From contig CALJUX010000050.1 of NCBI GenBank assembly GCA_937978655.1, positions 1-64,000 on the forward strand: a stretch of DNA of 64,000 nt, written 5' to 3'. The notes beneath the pieces are model-generated. The model ran no database searches. It had not been told where the DNA came from and saw nothing but the letters and a program-made list of their open reading frames with translations. Shown here piece by piece: positions 34,709 to 43,616 of the stretch; position 1 is the first letter of the stretch, and each line of letters starts with the position of its first letter. Source of the stretch: an uncultured Chromatiaceae bacterium. GTDB taxonomy: Bacteria > Pseudomonadota > Gammaproteobacteria > Enterobacterales > Alteromonadaceae. The position numbers were made by a program, and so were the translations under genes.

Positions 34709-34735
34709 AAAAAAGGCCGGCAGATGCCGGCCTTT
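34709..34735 (-). terminator. Strong hairpin between fah and maiA
   Basis: Minus-strand stem AAAGGCCGGC/GCCGGCCTTT (10 bp) with loop ATCT, extended by a T-run to TTTTTT. It is 20 bases after the fah stop and 16 before the maiA start. It should reduce maiA expression from the hppD-hmgA-fah transcript unless read through. Confidence 0.8.
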
Positions 34736-34754
34736 GGTTTCACTGATAGCGCAC

Positions 34755-35774
34755 TCAGCGCGGCTGATACTGCACAACCTGCTGGTCAATAGCGCCAAAA
34801 ATACTCTGGCCATTCGGATCTAACACTTCCAGCCGGATGCGATCGCCAAACTTCATAAAAGATGTTTTTGGCGCGCCATCGCGGATAGTTTCAATCATCC
34901 GCACTTCGGCGATACAGGAATACCCCAGCCCGCCTTCGTCTATTGAAGTCCCGTAATCAGTGCCTTGTTTGTTCGACACTGTGCCCGAACCGATAATAGC
35001 GCCGGCGCCCAGATTACGGGTTTTAGCGGCATGTGCCACCAGTTGGCCGAAATCAAAGGTCATATCTACGCCGGCGTTGGGCTTGCCAAACAACTTGCCG
35101 TTTAAATGCGACACCAGCGGCAAATGCAGTTTAGCGTCCTGCCAGTGTTCACCAAGTTCTTCTGGTGTAACCGCGACCGGGCTGAATGCCGAAGCTGGTT
35201 TGGACTGGAAAAAACCAAAACCTTTGGCCAGCTCATTTGGGATCAGCCCCCGCAACGACACATCGTTGACCAGCATCACCAGCCGGATCTGCTGCCGCGC
35301 CTGTTCTGGGGTACACGCCATCGCGACATCGGCGGTGATCACCGCAACTTCACCTTCAAAATCAATGCCGTAATCTTCACTGACCACATCTATCTGATCG
35401 CGTGGACCGATAAAGTCATCCGAACCGCCCTGATACATTAATGGATCTGTCCAGAAACTTGGTGGCATTTCCGAATTGCGGGCGCGGCGCACTAGCTCGA
35501 CGTGATTGACATAAGCACTGCCGTCAGCCCATTGATAAGCGCGTGGCAACGGCGATTCACAGGCGGCTTGGTCAAAGGCAAACTCACCCTGTACTGTGCC
35601 ATGATTTAATCCGTGATAAACCTCAGCAAGTTGCGGAGCGACCAGGGCCCAATGGTCTAAAGCGTATTGCATAGTGCCGGCGATATGCGCCACTGCCACT
35701 GCTTTGGTTAAATCGCGGCTGACAACGACCAATTGACCGTCACGGCTGCTGTTTTTCAGACTGGCTAATTTCAT
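34755..35774 (-). CDS. Fumarylacetoacetate hydrolase family protein (fumarylacetoacetase)
   Basis: Cleaves fumarylacetoacetate to fumarate and acetoacetate. It has 339 residues. The FAH C-terminal domain carries the metal ligands in DFEGEVAVITADVAMACT (EGE), with VMLVNDVSLR, GFGFFQSKPASAFSPV and GSGTVSNKQGTDYG. It is the bacterial short-form FAH seen in tyrosine clusters. It is located between hmgA (21-base gap) and maiA, which fixes its substrate with good confidence. Confidence 0.92.
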   Translation of the reverse strand: MKLASLKNSSRDGQLVVVSRDLTKAVAVAHIAGTMQYALDHWALVAPQLAEVYHGLNHGTVQGEFAFDQAACESPLPRAYQWADGSAYVNHVELVRRARNSEMPPSFWTDPLMYQGGSDDFIGPRDQIDVVSEDYGIDFEGEVAVITADVAMACTPEQARQQIRLVMLVNDVSLRGLIPNELAKGFGFFQSKPASAFSPVAVTPEELGEHWQDAKLHLPLVSHLNGKLFGKPNAGVDMTFDFGQLVAHAAKTRNLGAGAIIGSGTVSNKQGTDYGTSIDEGGLGYSCIAEVRMIETIRDGAPKTSFMKFGDRIRLEVLDPNGQSIFGAIDQQVVQYQPR

Positions 35775-35795
35775 TTTCTGTTTCCTGTCAAACTG

Positions 35796-36941
35796 TTACT
35801 TCTGCTCAGCCGGTTTGGTTTTCCAGCTGTTGACGTAATCCGGGTTTTCCGTGGTCAGCGCGGCCGGCCCCATTTCCAGTGCGTCACGGGTATCAAGCAT
35901 CACCGCTACTTCATCGGTAAACTTTTTGCGATATTCACGCCCGGCCTGAAACGCTTTTGGATGCGGGCCATGGGTAAAGCCGGCCGGGTGGAAGGTCACC
36001 ATGCCACGCTCAATGTTGTCGCGGCTGAAGAAATCACCGGCGTGATAAAACAGCACTTCATCGTAGTCATCATTATTGTGATAAAACGGCACTTTTAACG
36101 CGCCCGGATCACTTTCAATCGGCCGCGGCACAAAAGTACAGACTACAAAACGGCTGGCGACAAAAGTGGTATGAGCCGATGGTGGCAAATGATAACGGTG
36201 GCTCATCAGCGGCCGGATATCCCGCCAGTTAATGCGCATCACCGCTAAGTCACCGTGCCAACCAATGGCATCGAGCGGATTAAACGGATAAGTGATCACC
36301 GACACCTGGCCATGACGTTTGACATGAACCTGCGTTTCCTGCTCACTGTACTGCGCCTGAAAAGCCGCATCGATTTTGGGCGTATCCAGCATCGCCGGGT
36401 CAAAGATCGCATGATTGCCGACCAGGCCTTTCTCCGGTAACTGATAAGAATCGTTGGTCGCTTCAATTAACAGCACAAATAACGGTGCACTGATCTCGAG
36501 CCGCCAGCAGGTCGAGCGTGGGATCACCACATAATCACCATCCCGCAGGCTCAGATGACCATAGTCGCAGTAAAGCTCAGCACTGCCTTCATGGATAAAC
36601 AGCAGCTCATCGCCGTCAGCATTGCGCACCAGAAAATCCATCGACTGTTCCAGCCGCCAGGTGCGCATTTTACAATGCGCATTGTGCAGCAGGTTGGGTA
36701 CCAGCCAGGGCGACTGGCTTTTGTCAGCGCCAATGTCGTTGAAGTTAAACAGTCGCGGCTTTAATGCACCTTCCCAGTGGCTCCAGCCAGTCGGGGCATG
36801 AGTGTGATGAAAATGACTGGCCGGGCCAAAAAAGCCGCTGCGGCCGGTTTCGCGCTCATAAATGGCCTGCTCCGGGAAATCAGCATGCGCCTGGCGCGAA
36901 ATATCACCTTCTTTTAATGGAAACTGCGCCCATTTACGCAT
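35796..36941 (-). CDS. hmgA: Homogentisate 1,2-dioxygenase
   Basis: Fe(II) enzyme that opens the homogentisate ring to maleylacetoacetate. It has 381 residues, of the shorter bacterial cupin-type family. It has FNDIGADKSQSPWLV, LLFIHEGSAELYCDYG, HRYHLPPSAHTTFVASRF and the late VLFYHAGDFFSRDNIERG and FHPAGFTHGPHP, whose His and Glu residues supply the iron site. It overlaps the hppD stop by 8 bases. Loss of this gene in other bacteria gives brown pyomelanin. Confidence 0.93.
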   Translation of the reverse strand: MRKWAQFPLKEGDISRQAHADFPEQAIYERETGRSGFFGPASHFHHTHAPTGWSHWEGALKPRLFNFNDIGADKSQSPWLVPNLLHNAHCKMRTWRLEQSMDFLVRNADGDELLFIHEGSAELYCDYGHLSLRDGDYVVIPRSTCWRLEISAPLFVLLIEATNDSYQLPEKGLVGNHAIFDPAMLDTPKIDAAFQAQYSEQETQVHVKRHGQVSVITYPFNPLDAIGWHGDLAVMRINWRDIRPLMSHRYHLPPSAHTTFVASRFVVCTFVPRPIESDPGALKVPFYHNNDDYDEVLFYHAGDFFSRDNIERGMVTFHPAGFTHGPHPKAFQAGREYRKKFTDEVAVMLDTRDALEMGPAALTTENPDYVNSWKTKPAEQK

Positions 36942-38007
36942 CTGCTAATACCCCGCGGCGGATTTGGTCTTCTTCAATCGATTCAAACAGCGCTTTAAAA
37001 TTACCTTCGCCGAAACCTTCGTTGCCTTTACGCTGGATAATCTCAAAGAACACCGGACCAATGACGGTTTTGGTAAAAATTTGCAGCAAAATGCCATCTT
37101 TTTCCGGCGCACCGTCAATCAGAATACGCAACTCGCGTAACGCGTCTAAATCTTCGGTATGACCTTCAACGCGGCTGTTCACTTTGTTGTAATAGGTGTC
37201 CGGCGTTGGCATAAAGTCCATACCGCGGCTGCGCAGTGTACGTACCGTTTCGTAAATGTTTTCAGTGGTCAGCGCGATATGCTGGATACCTTCGCCTTTG
37301 TATTCGCGGATAAATTCTTCGATTTGTGATTTGTCGTCTGACGACTCATTAATCGGAATACGGATCTTGCCGCAAGGTGCGGTCATGGCGCGGGACACCA
37401 GGCCGGTCAGCTTGCCTTCGATGTCAAAATAACGGATTTCGCGGAAATTACCGATCTTCTCGTAGAAACCGGCCCAGACGTTCATATTGCCACGTTTGAC
37501 GTTATGGGTCAGGTGGTCCAGCACTTCGAGGCCAACGCCATGCGCCGCCATCTGTGTCTGCCAGTTGTCGTAGAATTTAAAGTCAATGTCGTACACTGAA
37601 CTCTGGCCATAACGGTCGACAAAATACAGCAGACTCGAGCCAATGCCATACACGGCCGGGATATTCAGTTCCATCGGCCCAATCTGGTTTTTGTATTCTT
37701 TGGCGCCGTTGGCGACAGCATGTTTCAGTGCGCCAGCCGCATCTTTCACCCGAAACGCCATGGCACATACACTTGGACCATGCATCCGGGCAAATTCTTC
37801 CGCCTGGGAATTCGGTTCGCCATTGACGATAAAGTTGATATCGCCCTGCTTGTACAACCAGGCCTGTTTTGAACGGTGCTGGGCCACTTCAGAAAAACCA
37901 AGTGATTGAAACAGCGCTTTTAACTGGCGAATACCTTCAGCATCCGCTGCGGTGTATTCCACAAACTCAAAACCATCGGTACCCAGCGGGTTGATTGGAT
38001 CAAACAT
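36934..38007 (-). CDS. hppD: 4-hydroxyphenylpyruvate dioxygenase
   Basis: Converts 4-hydroxyphenylpyruvate to homogentisate. It has 357 residues, two vicinal-oxygen-chelate domains. Iron ligands lie in LDHLTHNVKRG (first His), GIQHIALTTENIYETV (second His) and FFEIIQRKGNEGFGEGNFK (Glu). QIFTKTVIGPVFFEI is typical of the family. I chose ATG 38007 (MFDPINPLGTDGFEFVEY), which matches family N-termini. First gene of hppD-hmgA-fah-maiA. A weak TyrR-like site lies upstream near 38116-38133. Confidence 0.96.
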   Translation of the reverse strand: MFDPINPLGTDGFEFVEYTAADAEGIRQLKALFQSLGFSEVAQHRSKQAWLYKQGDINFIVNGEPNSQAEEFARMHGPSVCAMAFRVKDAAGALKHAVANGAKEYKNQIGPMELNIPAVYGIGSSLLYFVDRYGQSSVYDIDFKFYDNWQTQMAAHGVGLEVLDHLTHNVKRGNMNVWAGFYEKIGNFREIRYFDIEGKLTGLVSRAMTAPCGKIRIPINESSDDKSQIEEFIREYKGEGIQHIALTTENIYETVRTLRSRGMDFMPTPDTYYNKVNSRVEGHTEDLDALRELRILIDGAPEKDGILLQIFTKTVIGPVFFEIIQRKGNEGFGEGNFKALFESIEEDQIRRGVLADA

Positions 38008-38160
38008 GACAAACTCCGGAAAATATAAACAGGGGGTTGTCACTATCTTGCCGTCCGCCACAGAAAAAGAAAGCGTGGCCGCTAACATACCGCTAACAGG
38101 GTAAAACTGCGGTTTTGTATTGTTTAGCGTACGAAAATCAGTTTTCCTACTTAAACCGAC

Positions 38161-38190
38161 AAAAAAGGCCGTTTCGGTGGCAAAACGGCC
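38161..38190 (-). terminator. Terminator after tyrR
   Basis: Minus-strand stem GGCCGTTT/AAACGGCC (8 bp) with an eight-base loop, followed by six T. It lies 33 bases after the tyrR stop and insulates hppD from tyrR transcription. Confidence 0.85.
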
Positions 38191-38223
38191 CTGTTGCAGT
38201 ATCGCAGGCAGAACAAAGCGTAA

Positions 38224-39786
38224 TTAAATTTTTACGCTCTTGCGATTGATGCCATATTCACGCAGTTTATTGGCAACGGCGGTATGGCTTAAACCCAGCT
38301 TTTTCGCCAGTTGCCGTGAACTGGGATAGGCCGGGAACAATTTGCGCAACAAACTGGCTTCAAAACGTTTCACCGCTTCGTCCAGCGTGCCATCGAAGTC
38401 TTTTTCCAGATAACCAAAGTCGTTGGTGTAACTGGGCAGCTGCAGCTGATCTTTATCCAGTTCAGCGCCTTCGAGTAACGTCACCGCCCGATATAACGCA
38501 TTTTCCAGCTGACGGACGTTACCGGGCCAGGGATATTGTTGAATAAAGGCGGCACAGGTTTCGGTCAGCCGCGGTGGTTTGCGTCCCAGCCGTGCCGCCA
38601 GACGCGCCATAAAATGTTCTGCCAGCGGCACAATGTCCTGCTTGCGATCGCGCAGTGGCGGCAATACCAGCGTCAGCACATTCAGCCGATAATACAAATC
38701 CTCACGGAAACGGCCTTCCTGCACCATGCCAGGCAAATCTTTTTGTGTGGTACAGATCACACGCACGTCGACTCTGACTTCATTTTCGTCAGCGACGCGG
38801 CGGAAACTGCCGTCCTGTAAAAACCGCAGCAGCTTAGTCTGGATCTCGCGGGACATTTCACCGATCTCATCGAGGAACACTGTACCGCGGTTGGCCTGCT
38901 CAAATATGCCCTTTTTGCCTTCGGTGGTGCCGGGAAACGCGTTCGGACCGTAGCCGAACAATTCGGACTCTGCGACATTATCCGGCAAGGCCGCACAATT
39001 AACCGCCAGGAAAGGTTTACCTGCCCGGCTGCTGGCACCATGACAAGCCCGCGCCAGCAGTTCTTTGCCGGTGCCGGTTTCGCCGGTAATCAAAATTGGC
39101 GCGTCAAGCTGAGCCATTTTCTTGGCTTCCCGCACCACTTTGCGCATCAGGTTGCTGGAGGCCTGGATCGAATTAAAACTCTCCTGATCGCCTTTTTTAA
39201 ACGCCACCATCTGCTCGCCAAGCCGGCTTTCTGATTTTAACGTGATCACCGCACCGGCGAGAATTTCATGGCCGGCTTCGGCCGGCACCATCACCGGCAG
39301 AATGTCAGCAATAAATTTCTTGCCGTGAATTTCAATCTTACGGGTTTGCGCCAGCACATCATCGCTTTCCAGCCAGCGCTGAAAATTAAAGCCTTTGACC
39401 AGTGGCGACAGTGGTAAGCCGGCAACTTCCTCACGTTGCAACGTCAGCGCATCGAGCGCCGCTTCGTTAATAACAGTGACATTGGCTTTGGTATCGATAG
39501 CAATGACACCGTCAGGCAGCGTTTTGAGCAAGGTGAACAGCTCATTGTGTTCACGTTCTGAAGGCATAAAAGCGGTTGTTTTGACGTCTTCGACGCCCGG
39601 AATACGGCGAATTTTCGCCATCAATTCCTGAAATTTTTCAAAATCAACCGTTGGAAAGGCCACAAACATACGGCCTAATTCGGGGTCAACTTCAATGCCG
39701 CGCAGGTCAATCTGAAACGACACCAGAATGTTTAACACTTCCTGGGCAATACCAACGCGGTCCTGACAATGGATTTCTAAGCGCAT
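38224..39786 (-). CDS. tyrR: TyrR/PhhR-type aromatic amino acid regulator
   Basis: 520 residues. N-terminal ACT domain (MRLEIHCQDRVGIAQEVLNI), PAS domain around 75-190, AAA+ domain with Walker A GETGTGKELLARA and Walker B GTVFLDEIGEM, and a C-terminal helix-turn-helix (SRQLAKKLGLSHTAVANKLREYGI). The GAFTGA loop needed to contact sigma-54 is replaced by NAFPGT, as expected for TyrR proteins that work with sigma-70. It likely senses Tyr/Phe and activates phhAB and the hppD operon, which flank it. ATG 39786 is chosen over an upstream in-frame start because ACT domains begin MRLEI. Confidence 0.95.
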   Translation of the reverse strand: MRLEIHCQDRVGIAQEVLNILVSFQIDLRGIEVDPELGRMFVAFPTVDFEKFQELMAKIRRIPGVEDVKTTAFMPSEREHNELFTLLKTLPDGVIAIDTKANVTVINEAALDALTLQREEVAGLPLSPLVKGFNFQRWLESDDVLAQTRKIEIHGKKFIADILPVMVPAEAGHEILAGAVITLKSESRLGEQMVAFKKGDQESFNSIQASSNLMRKVVREAKKMAQLDAPILITGETGTGKELLARACHGASSRAGKPFLAVNCAALPDNVAESELFGYGPNAFPGTTEGKKGIFEQANRGTVFLDEIGEMSREIQTKLLRFLQDGSFRRVADENEVRVDVRVICTTQKDLPGMVQEGRFREDLYYRLNVLTLVLPPLRDRKQDIVPLAEHFMARLAARLGRKPPRLTETCAAFIQQYPWPGNVRQLENALYRAVTLLEGAELDKDQLQLPSYTNDFGYLEKDFDGTLDEAVKRFEASLLRKLFPAYPSSRQLAKKLGLSHTAVANKLREYGINRKSVKI

Positions 39787-39858
39787 ACAAATGACGACCT
39801 TGCGAGATGACACTTCTTGGCATCATACGGCATCGCACAAGTATCAGACCAGCTCTTT

Positions 39859-39876
39859 TGTAAACTATTGTGAACG
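39859..39876 (-). promoter_or_regulatory. Candidate TyrR box upstream of tyrR
   Basis: TGTAAACTATTGTGAACG on the plus strand keeps a perfect left half and the essential G and C of TGTAAA-N6-TTTACA, but the right half is poor. It lies about 75 bases before tyrR, in a position for autoregulation. Confidence 0.4.
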
Positions 39877-39906
39877 TGAGCAGGATTTTGACGTGACCAC
39901 ACCGAC

Positions 39907-39932
39907 AAAAAAAGCTGCCGCAGCAGCTTTTT
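39907..39932 (-). terminator. Terminator after phhB
   Basis: Minus-strand stem AAAGCTGC/GCAGCTTT with loop TGCG and a run of seven T. It lies 17 bases after the phhB stop and ends the phhA-phhB transcript. Confidence 0.85.
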
Positions 39933-39948
39933 CAGTGAGATGGCACGC

Positions 39949-40293
39949 TTAACGCGGCGCCAGCAGTGCGTCGGTTTTGGCGGCACAAATAAAGTCGTTT
40001 TTATGCAGGCCTTTAATCGAATGCGACCACCAAGTGACCGTCAGTTTACCCCATTCCAGCAGCAACGCCGGGTGATGTCCTTCGGCTTCAGCCATTTCTG
40101 CCACTTGCTGATGAAAGGCCCAGGCCTGTTTGAAGTTCTTAAATTTATATTCGCGCTCGAGCTGTAAAATGCCGTCGCGGACCATTGGGGTCCAATCCGG
40201 GATCTGCCGCATCAGCGCCGGCAATTCGTCGTCAGACACACGCGGCGCATCCGCGCGGCAGGCTTCACATTTTTGTATGGCGAGTTCTGTCAT
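39949..40293 (-). CDS. phhB: Pterin-4a-carbinolamine dehydratase
   Basis: Recycles the pterin cofactor of phenylalanine hydroxylase. It has 114 residues. Catalytic and conserved motifs are AEMAEAEGHHPALLLEWGKLT (the EGHHP core) and VTWWSHSIKGLHKNDF. I chose ATG 40293 (MTELAIQKCEACR) over a TTG four codons upstream. The cysteines in KCEACRADAP are common in this bacterial subgroup. It follows phhA by 23 bases in one operon. Confidence 0.96.
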   Translation of the reverse strand: MTELAIQKCEACRADAPRVSDDELPALMRQIPDWTPMVRDGILQLEREYKFKNFKQAWAFHQQVAEMAEAEGHHPALLLEWGKLTVTWWSHSIKGLHKNDFICAAKTDALLAPR

Positions 40294-40316
40294 TGTGGTT
40301 CTCAATCTTGCTGTAG

Positions 40317-41108
40317 TTAACTGGCTTTTTTCTGTTTCGGTGCAAATTTGGGGGCGTGTAAGCCCAGCGCTTTGGCCTGTTGCACTAACGCCATCAAATC
40401 CAGATGGGCAATATCAAACAGTTGGCGAATGCTCTGAATGCGGAAATAAATCGGCTGCATGATGTCGATGCGATAAGGCGTCCGGAACACATCAACAACA
40501 TCCAGCACTTTACGCTCGGGGATATCAGAATGGATGGCGTATTGCGTCTCGCCTGGCGACGACAAAATGCCACCACCATAAATCCGCAGTCCTTCGGCAG
40601 TATCAATCAGGCCAAATTCGATAGTGAACCAGTACAGCCGCGCCAGATAAACCCGGTCTTCTTTGCTCGCTGCTAAACCCAGTTTGCCGTAAATATGGGT
40701 AAATTCGGCAAAATCCGGGTGGGTCAGCATGGCGCAGTGGCCAAAGATTTCATGGAATACATCAGGTTCTTGCAGATAATCAAATTCGTCACGGCTGCGG
40801 ATAAAAGTAGCGACCGGAAACTGCTTATTGGCCAGCAACTCAAAAAACCGGTCAAAACTAATCAGAGCAGGTACTTCCGCGCACTGCCAGCCGGTGGTGG
40901 CAGCAAGAACTTCATTGACTTCATGCAGTTGTGGAATGCGGTCTTGCGGTAAGTTCAGCCGTTGCAGACCCGCCATATATTCCGGGCAGGCTTTGCCTTC
41001 GATACAACTGAGCTGACGTTTAATCAAATCTGCCCAGATCTGATTCTCTTCGTCGGACCAGGCGATAATGCCGTGTTCGTCCGATTGACGCGATACATAA
41101 GATGTCAT
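40317..41108 (-). CDS. phhA: Phenylalanine 4-monooxygenase
   Basis: Pterin- and iron-dependent hydroxylase that turns phenylalanine into tyrosine. It has 263 residues, normal for the bacterial catalytic-domain-only form. Iron ligands are the two His of DVFHEIFGHCAML and the Glu of LYWFTIEFGLI. SSPGETQYAIHSDIPERKV (key SSPGE) is also diagnostic. First gene of phhA-phhB. A sigma-70-like promoter and a candidate TyrR box lie upstream. Confidence 0.96.
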   Translation of the reverse strand: MTSYVSRQSDEHGIIAWSDEENQIWADLIKRQLSCIEGKACPEYMAGLQRLNLPQDRIPQLHEVNEVLAATTGWQCAEVPALISFDRFFELLANKQFPVATFIRSRDEFDYLQEPDVFHEIFGHCAMLTHPDFAEFTHIYGKLGLAASKEDRVYLARLYWFTIEFGLIDTAEGLRIYGGGILSSPGETQYAIHSDIPERKVLDVVDVFRTPYRIDIMQPIYFRIQSIRQLFDIAHLDLMALVQQAKALGLHAPKFAPKQKKAS

Positions 41109-41164
41109 GTTACAACCTGTTAATTTTGCTCGCCGGCCTCGGCTGGGCCGGCTGAATGGCAGGC

Positions 41165-41193
41165 ATCCTAGTGGATTGCATCAGAGCTGTTAA
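41165..41193 (-). promoter_or_regulatory. Probable phhA promoter
   Basis: Minus-strand TTAACA, 17 bases, TAGGAT. Both hexamers are near consensus. It starts about 60 bases before the phhA ATG, and an imperfect GCCGGC hairpin lies in the leader. Confidence 0.55.
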
Positions 41194-41223
41194 CCCGGCG
41201 ACAGAAACTGGCACCGGACTAAA

Positions 41224-41241
41224 TGTGCAAAAAAATGTACA
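41224..41241 (-). promoter_or_regulatory. Candidate TyrR box upstream of phhA
   Basis: TGTGCAAAAAAATGTACA (plus strand) has TGT-N12-ACA ends and the essential G and C at the right spacing for the TyrR consensus TGTAAA-N6-TTTACA. It lies about 30 bases upstream of the -35 box of the phhA promoter, a place suited to activation. Confidence 0.5.
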
Positions 41242-41280
41242 AATTCACACACAAACGCACTAAGCAAATGTTTTAAATAG

Positions 41281-42480
41281 TTATTTTTGCTGTAACTCCA
41301 TCTTTACCAATGCCTGTTGCAGGTCGGCAATGATGTCATCCACATGCTCAAGCCCGACAGAGATCCGGATCAATCCATCACTGATCCCCGCCAGCCGGCG
41401 TTCTTCTGCAGTATAAGGGCTGTGGGTCATCGAGGCCGGGTGCTGGATCAGCGACTCGGCATCACCGAGACTGACCGCCAGACTCAACAGCTCACACTGG
41501 TTAATAAAATAGCGGCCATCGTCCAGACTGCCTTTGAGTTCAAACGCTAATACGCCGCCGGCGGCTTTCATCTGGCTGCCAAGAAAACGAAACCCCGGAT
41601 GTGATGGCAAACCAGGATAATACACCTGCGCTACTGCCGGCTGCGCCTGCAGAAACTCGGCTACACGCTGGGCATTCTGGCAATGGCGTTCCATCCGCAC
41701 AGATAGAGTTTTTAAGCCGCGGATAATCAGCCAGGCGTCGTGCGGACTGATGGTCGCGCCCATATCTTTTAACGTGGTCAGTTTTATCGTCTGAATGGTT
41801 TCGGCATCTGACAAGATAATGCCGGCAACCACGTCACCATGCCCGTTCAGGTATTTTGTCGCGCTGTGGATGATGATATCGATGCCATAACGCGCCGGTT
41901 GTTGCAGCAATGGCGTCAGGAAGGTGTTGTCGATGACTGATTTAATCCCGTGCGCACGGCAAAACCGGCCAAGGAATTCCAGGTCCAGCACCACCAGATT
42001 CGGATTGATTGGGGTCTCAGCAAACAGCATTTTGGTGTTGGGCCGGCGTGCGGCTTCAACCGCAGCATGATCGGTCATATCGACAAAGCTGACCTCGATA
42101 CCATAGCGGGCAAACTGGTGATTAAACAGCGCAAAACTACAGCCATAAATGGCGTTGCTGGCGATCAGATGATCGCCTTGTTGTAAAAACGCCAGCGTCG
42201 CAGCCGCCACAGCGCCCATCCCGGTGGCGGTGGCGGCACCATCTGCCATGCCTTCCAGCGCCGCAACTTTCAGCTCCAGCTCACGGGTCGTCGGATTGCC
42301 CAGCCGGGTGTAAATATAACCTTCTGTTTCACCGGCAAAGCGGGCAGCGCCCTGCTCAGCACTGTCAAACACAAAAGTAGATGTCTGGTACAACGGCGTG
42401 GCAAGACTGCCAAACTGCCGATCATAGGTTTTACCGGCATGGATACAGAGGGTTTCTGCGTGTTTACTGCTACTGCTCAT
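41281..42480 (-). CDS. megL: Methionine gamma-lyase
   Basis: PLP enzyme that splits methionine to methanethiol, ammonia and 2-oxobutyrate. It has 399 residues of the Cys/Met metabolism family. It shows YTRLGNPTTRELELKVAALEG, ATGMGAVAAATLAFL, PLP-lysine SATKYLNGHGDVVAG, and the cysteine in NAIYGCSFALF that distinguishes gamma-lyases from cystathionine enzymes. It is monocistronic, between phhA and ycjF. A cystathionine gamma-lyase-type activity is the main alternative. Confidence 0.85.
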   Translation of the reverse strand: MSSSSKHAETLCIHAGKTYDRQFGSLATPLYQTSTFVFDSAEQGAARFAGETEGYIYTRLGNPTTRELELKVAALEGMADGAATATGMGAVAAATLAFLQQGDHLIASNAIYGCSFALFNHQFARYGIEVSFVDMTDHAAVEAARRPNTKMLFAETPINPNLVVLDLEFLGRFCRAHGIKSVIDNTFLTPLLQQPARYGIDIIIHSATKYLNGHGDVVAGIILSDAETIQTIKLTTLKDMGATISPHDAWLIIRGLKTLSVRMERHCQNAQRVAEFLQAQPAVAQVYYPGLPSHPGFRFLGSQMKAAGGVLAFELKGSLDDGRYFINQCELLSLAVSLGDAESLIQHPASMTHSPYTAEERRLAGISDGLIRISVGLEHVDDIIADLQQALVKMELQQK

Positions 42481-42611
42481 AACAACCTGACTGCTTAGAT
42501 GATTTTCAGCTTAATTAAGCAAACAAGGCATAAGGCGGACAAGGCATGCAGACATCTGTCTGTCCGTTTGCTTTGCAGTCATTGCAGGTCTGAACTGTTG
42601 ATTTGTAAATA

Positions 42612-43616
42612 TTATTGTGCAGGCGGCCGTTGCAGCAGACGCTGCAACAACAACTGTAACAGCGGCTGGACTGTCGTTTGTGGCGCCGGCAATGCCAAAG
42701 GCCGGAACTGCTGCTGGGCAAAACGACCAAGCCGCGCCAGCATCAACCCAGCCAACACCCCCTGCCCAGCCCGCGCTGATAATTTGCTGCTAAGCTCTGC
42801 GCCAAGGAAATCCCCCCCGATATCAATCGCAAGTTCAGTGGCGCCGGTCCAGAACAGTAAGTTGGCAAATTTCTTCAGTAGCGTGAGCCTTGCGACAGCA
42901 CCAATCTGTACGCCATAAAGCGCCGACAGTTCTCCCATCAGACGCCAGGCCCGCCAGCTGACCAGCAGCATATCCGCCAGGGCAAAAGGACTGACCGCAA
43001 CCGCCATCCCGACTTGTTTTGCGGCGGCACTAATCTGCGTAGCAGCTCGCTCATCTAAGGGTTGCAACACTAACAAATCAAAGAGTTGCAATGTTTCGGC
43101 GTCGGAAAACTGCAGATTATGCTGGGCTAAAAACGCACTGTGGTCCGCTTGTGGCAAGGCGGCAAGCATGCGCTGACACAGCGGTGTGGCCTGGCCATAT
43201 TGCAGGCTCTGTTGCATAGATAACGCTTCTTCACGCCATTGTTGTCGCATCCGGCGCTGACGAGTGCTGCGCCATGCACTCCAAAGTAACTTGCCCACCG
43301 CGGCAAAACCAAACCCGGTTAATGCCACAGCTGCACCGCCCTGCAAATAACTCTGAGTCAGGCTGTGTTGCACAAACTCAGCCCACTGTAATCCGCCAAG
43401 CAACAGCACTAACGCCAGGCCAGTCCCCAACCAGACCGACCCGCGACGCTCCCCGGCCTGATGACCGGCAGTCCCGGCCGGCTCTTGCGGCGCATTCGCA
43501 GCAACAAAGCCACTGTCCGCCAGCTGGACTGCCGCTTTCAGCGGCGCGCTGTCATTGCTCTGCAACCTGACAAAATCGTCATTGGTAAATTGCTGCGCGG
43601 TTTTCAGTTCTTTCAT
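42612..43616 (-). CDS. ycjF: YcjF-family (DUF697) inner membrane protein
   Basis: 334 residues of the TIGR01620/YcjF family. Two membrane helices are near 60-105 (LGTGLALVLLLGGLQWAEFV and GGAAVALTGFGFAAVGKLLW), followed by a charged RRMRQQW stretch and a DUF697-like C-terminal part (VGMAVAVSPFALADMLLVSW, GVQIGAVARLTLLKKFANLL). The exact function is unknown. It belongs to the PspF regulon with ycjX in other bacteria. Its start overlaps the ycjX stop (ATGA). Confidence 0.9.
   Translation of the reverse strand: MKELKTAQQFTNDDFVRLQSNDSAPLKAAVQLADSGFVAANAPQEPAGTAGHQAGERRGSVWLGTGLALVLLLGGLQWAEFVQHSLTQSYLQGGAAVALTGFGFAAVGKLLWSAWRSTRQRRMRQQWREEALSMQQSLQYGQATPLCQRMLAALPQADHSAFLAQHNLQFSDAETLQLFDLLVLQPLDERAATQISAAAKQVGMAVAVSPFALADMLLVSWRAWRLMGELSALYGVQIGAVARLTLLKKFANLLFWTGATELAIDIGGDFLGAELSSKLSARAGQGVLAGLMLARLGRFAQQQFRPLALPAPQTTVQPLLQLLLQRLLQRPPAQ

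Noticed and set aside
38224..39786. tyrR as a sigma-54 activator
   Set aside because: The GAFTGA loop is NAFPGT, so sigma-54 contact is not expected. Contrast pspF in this window, where GAFTGA is intact.
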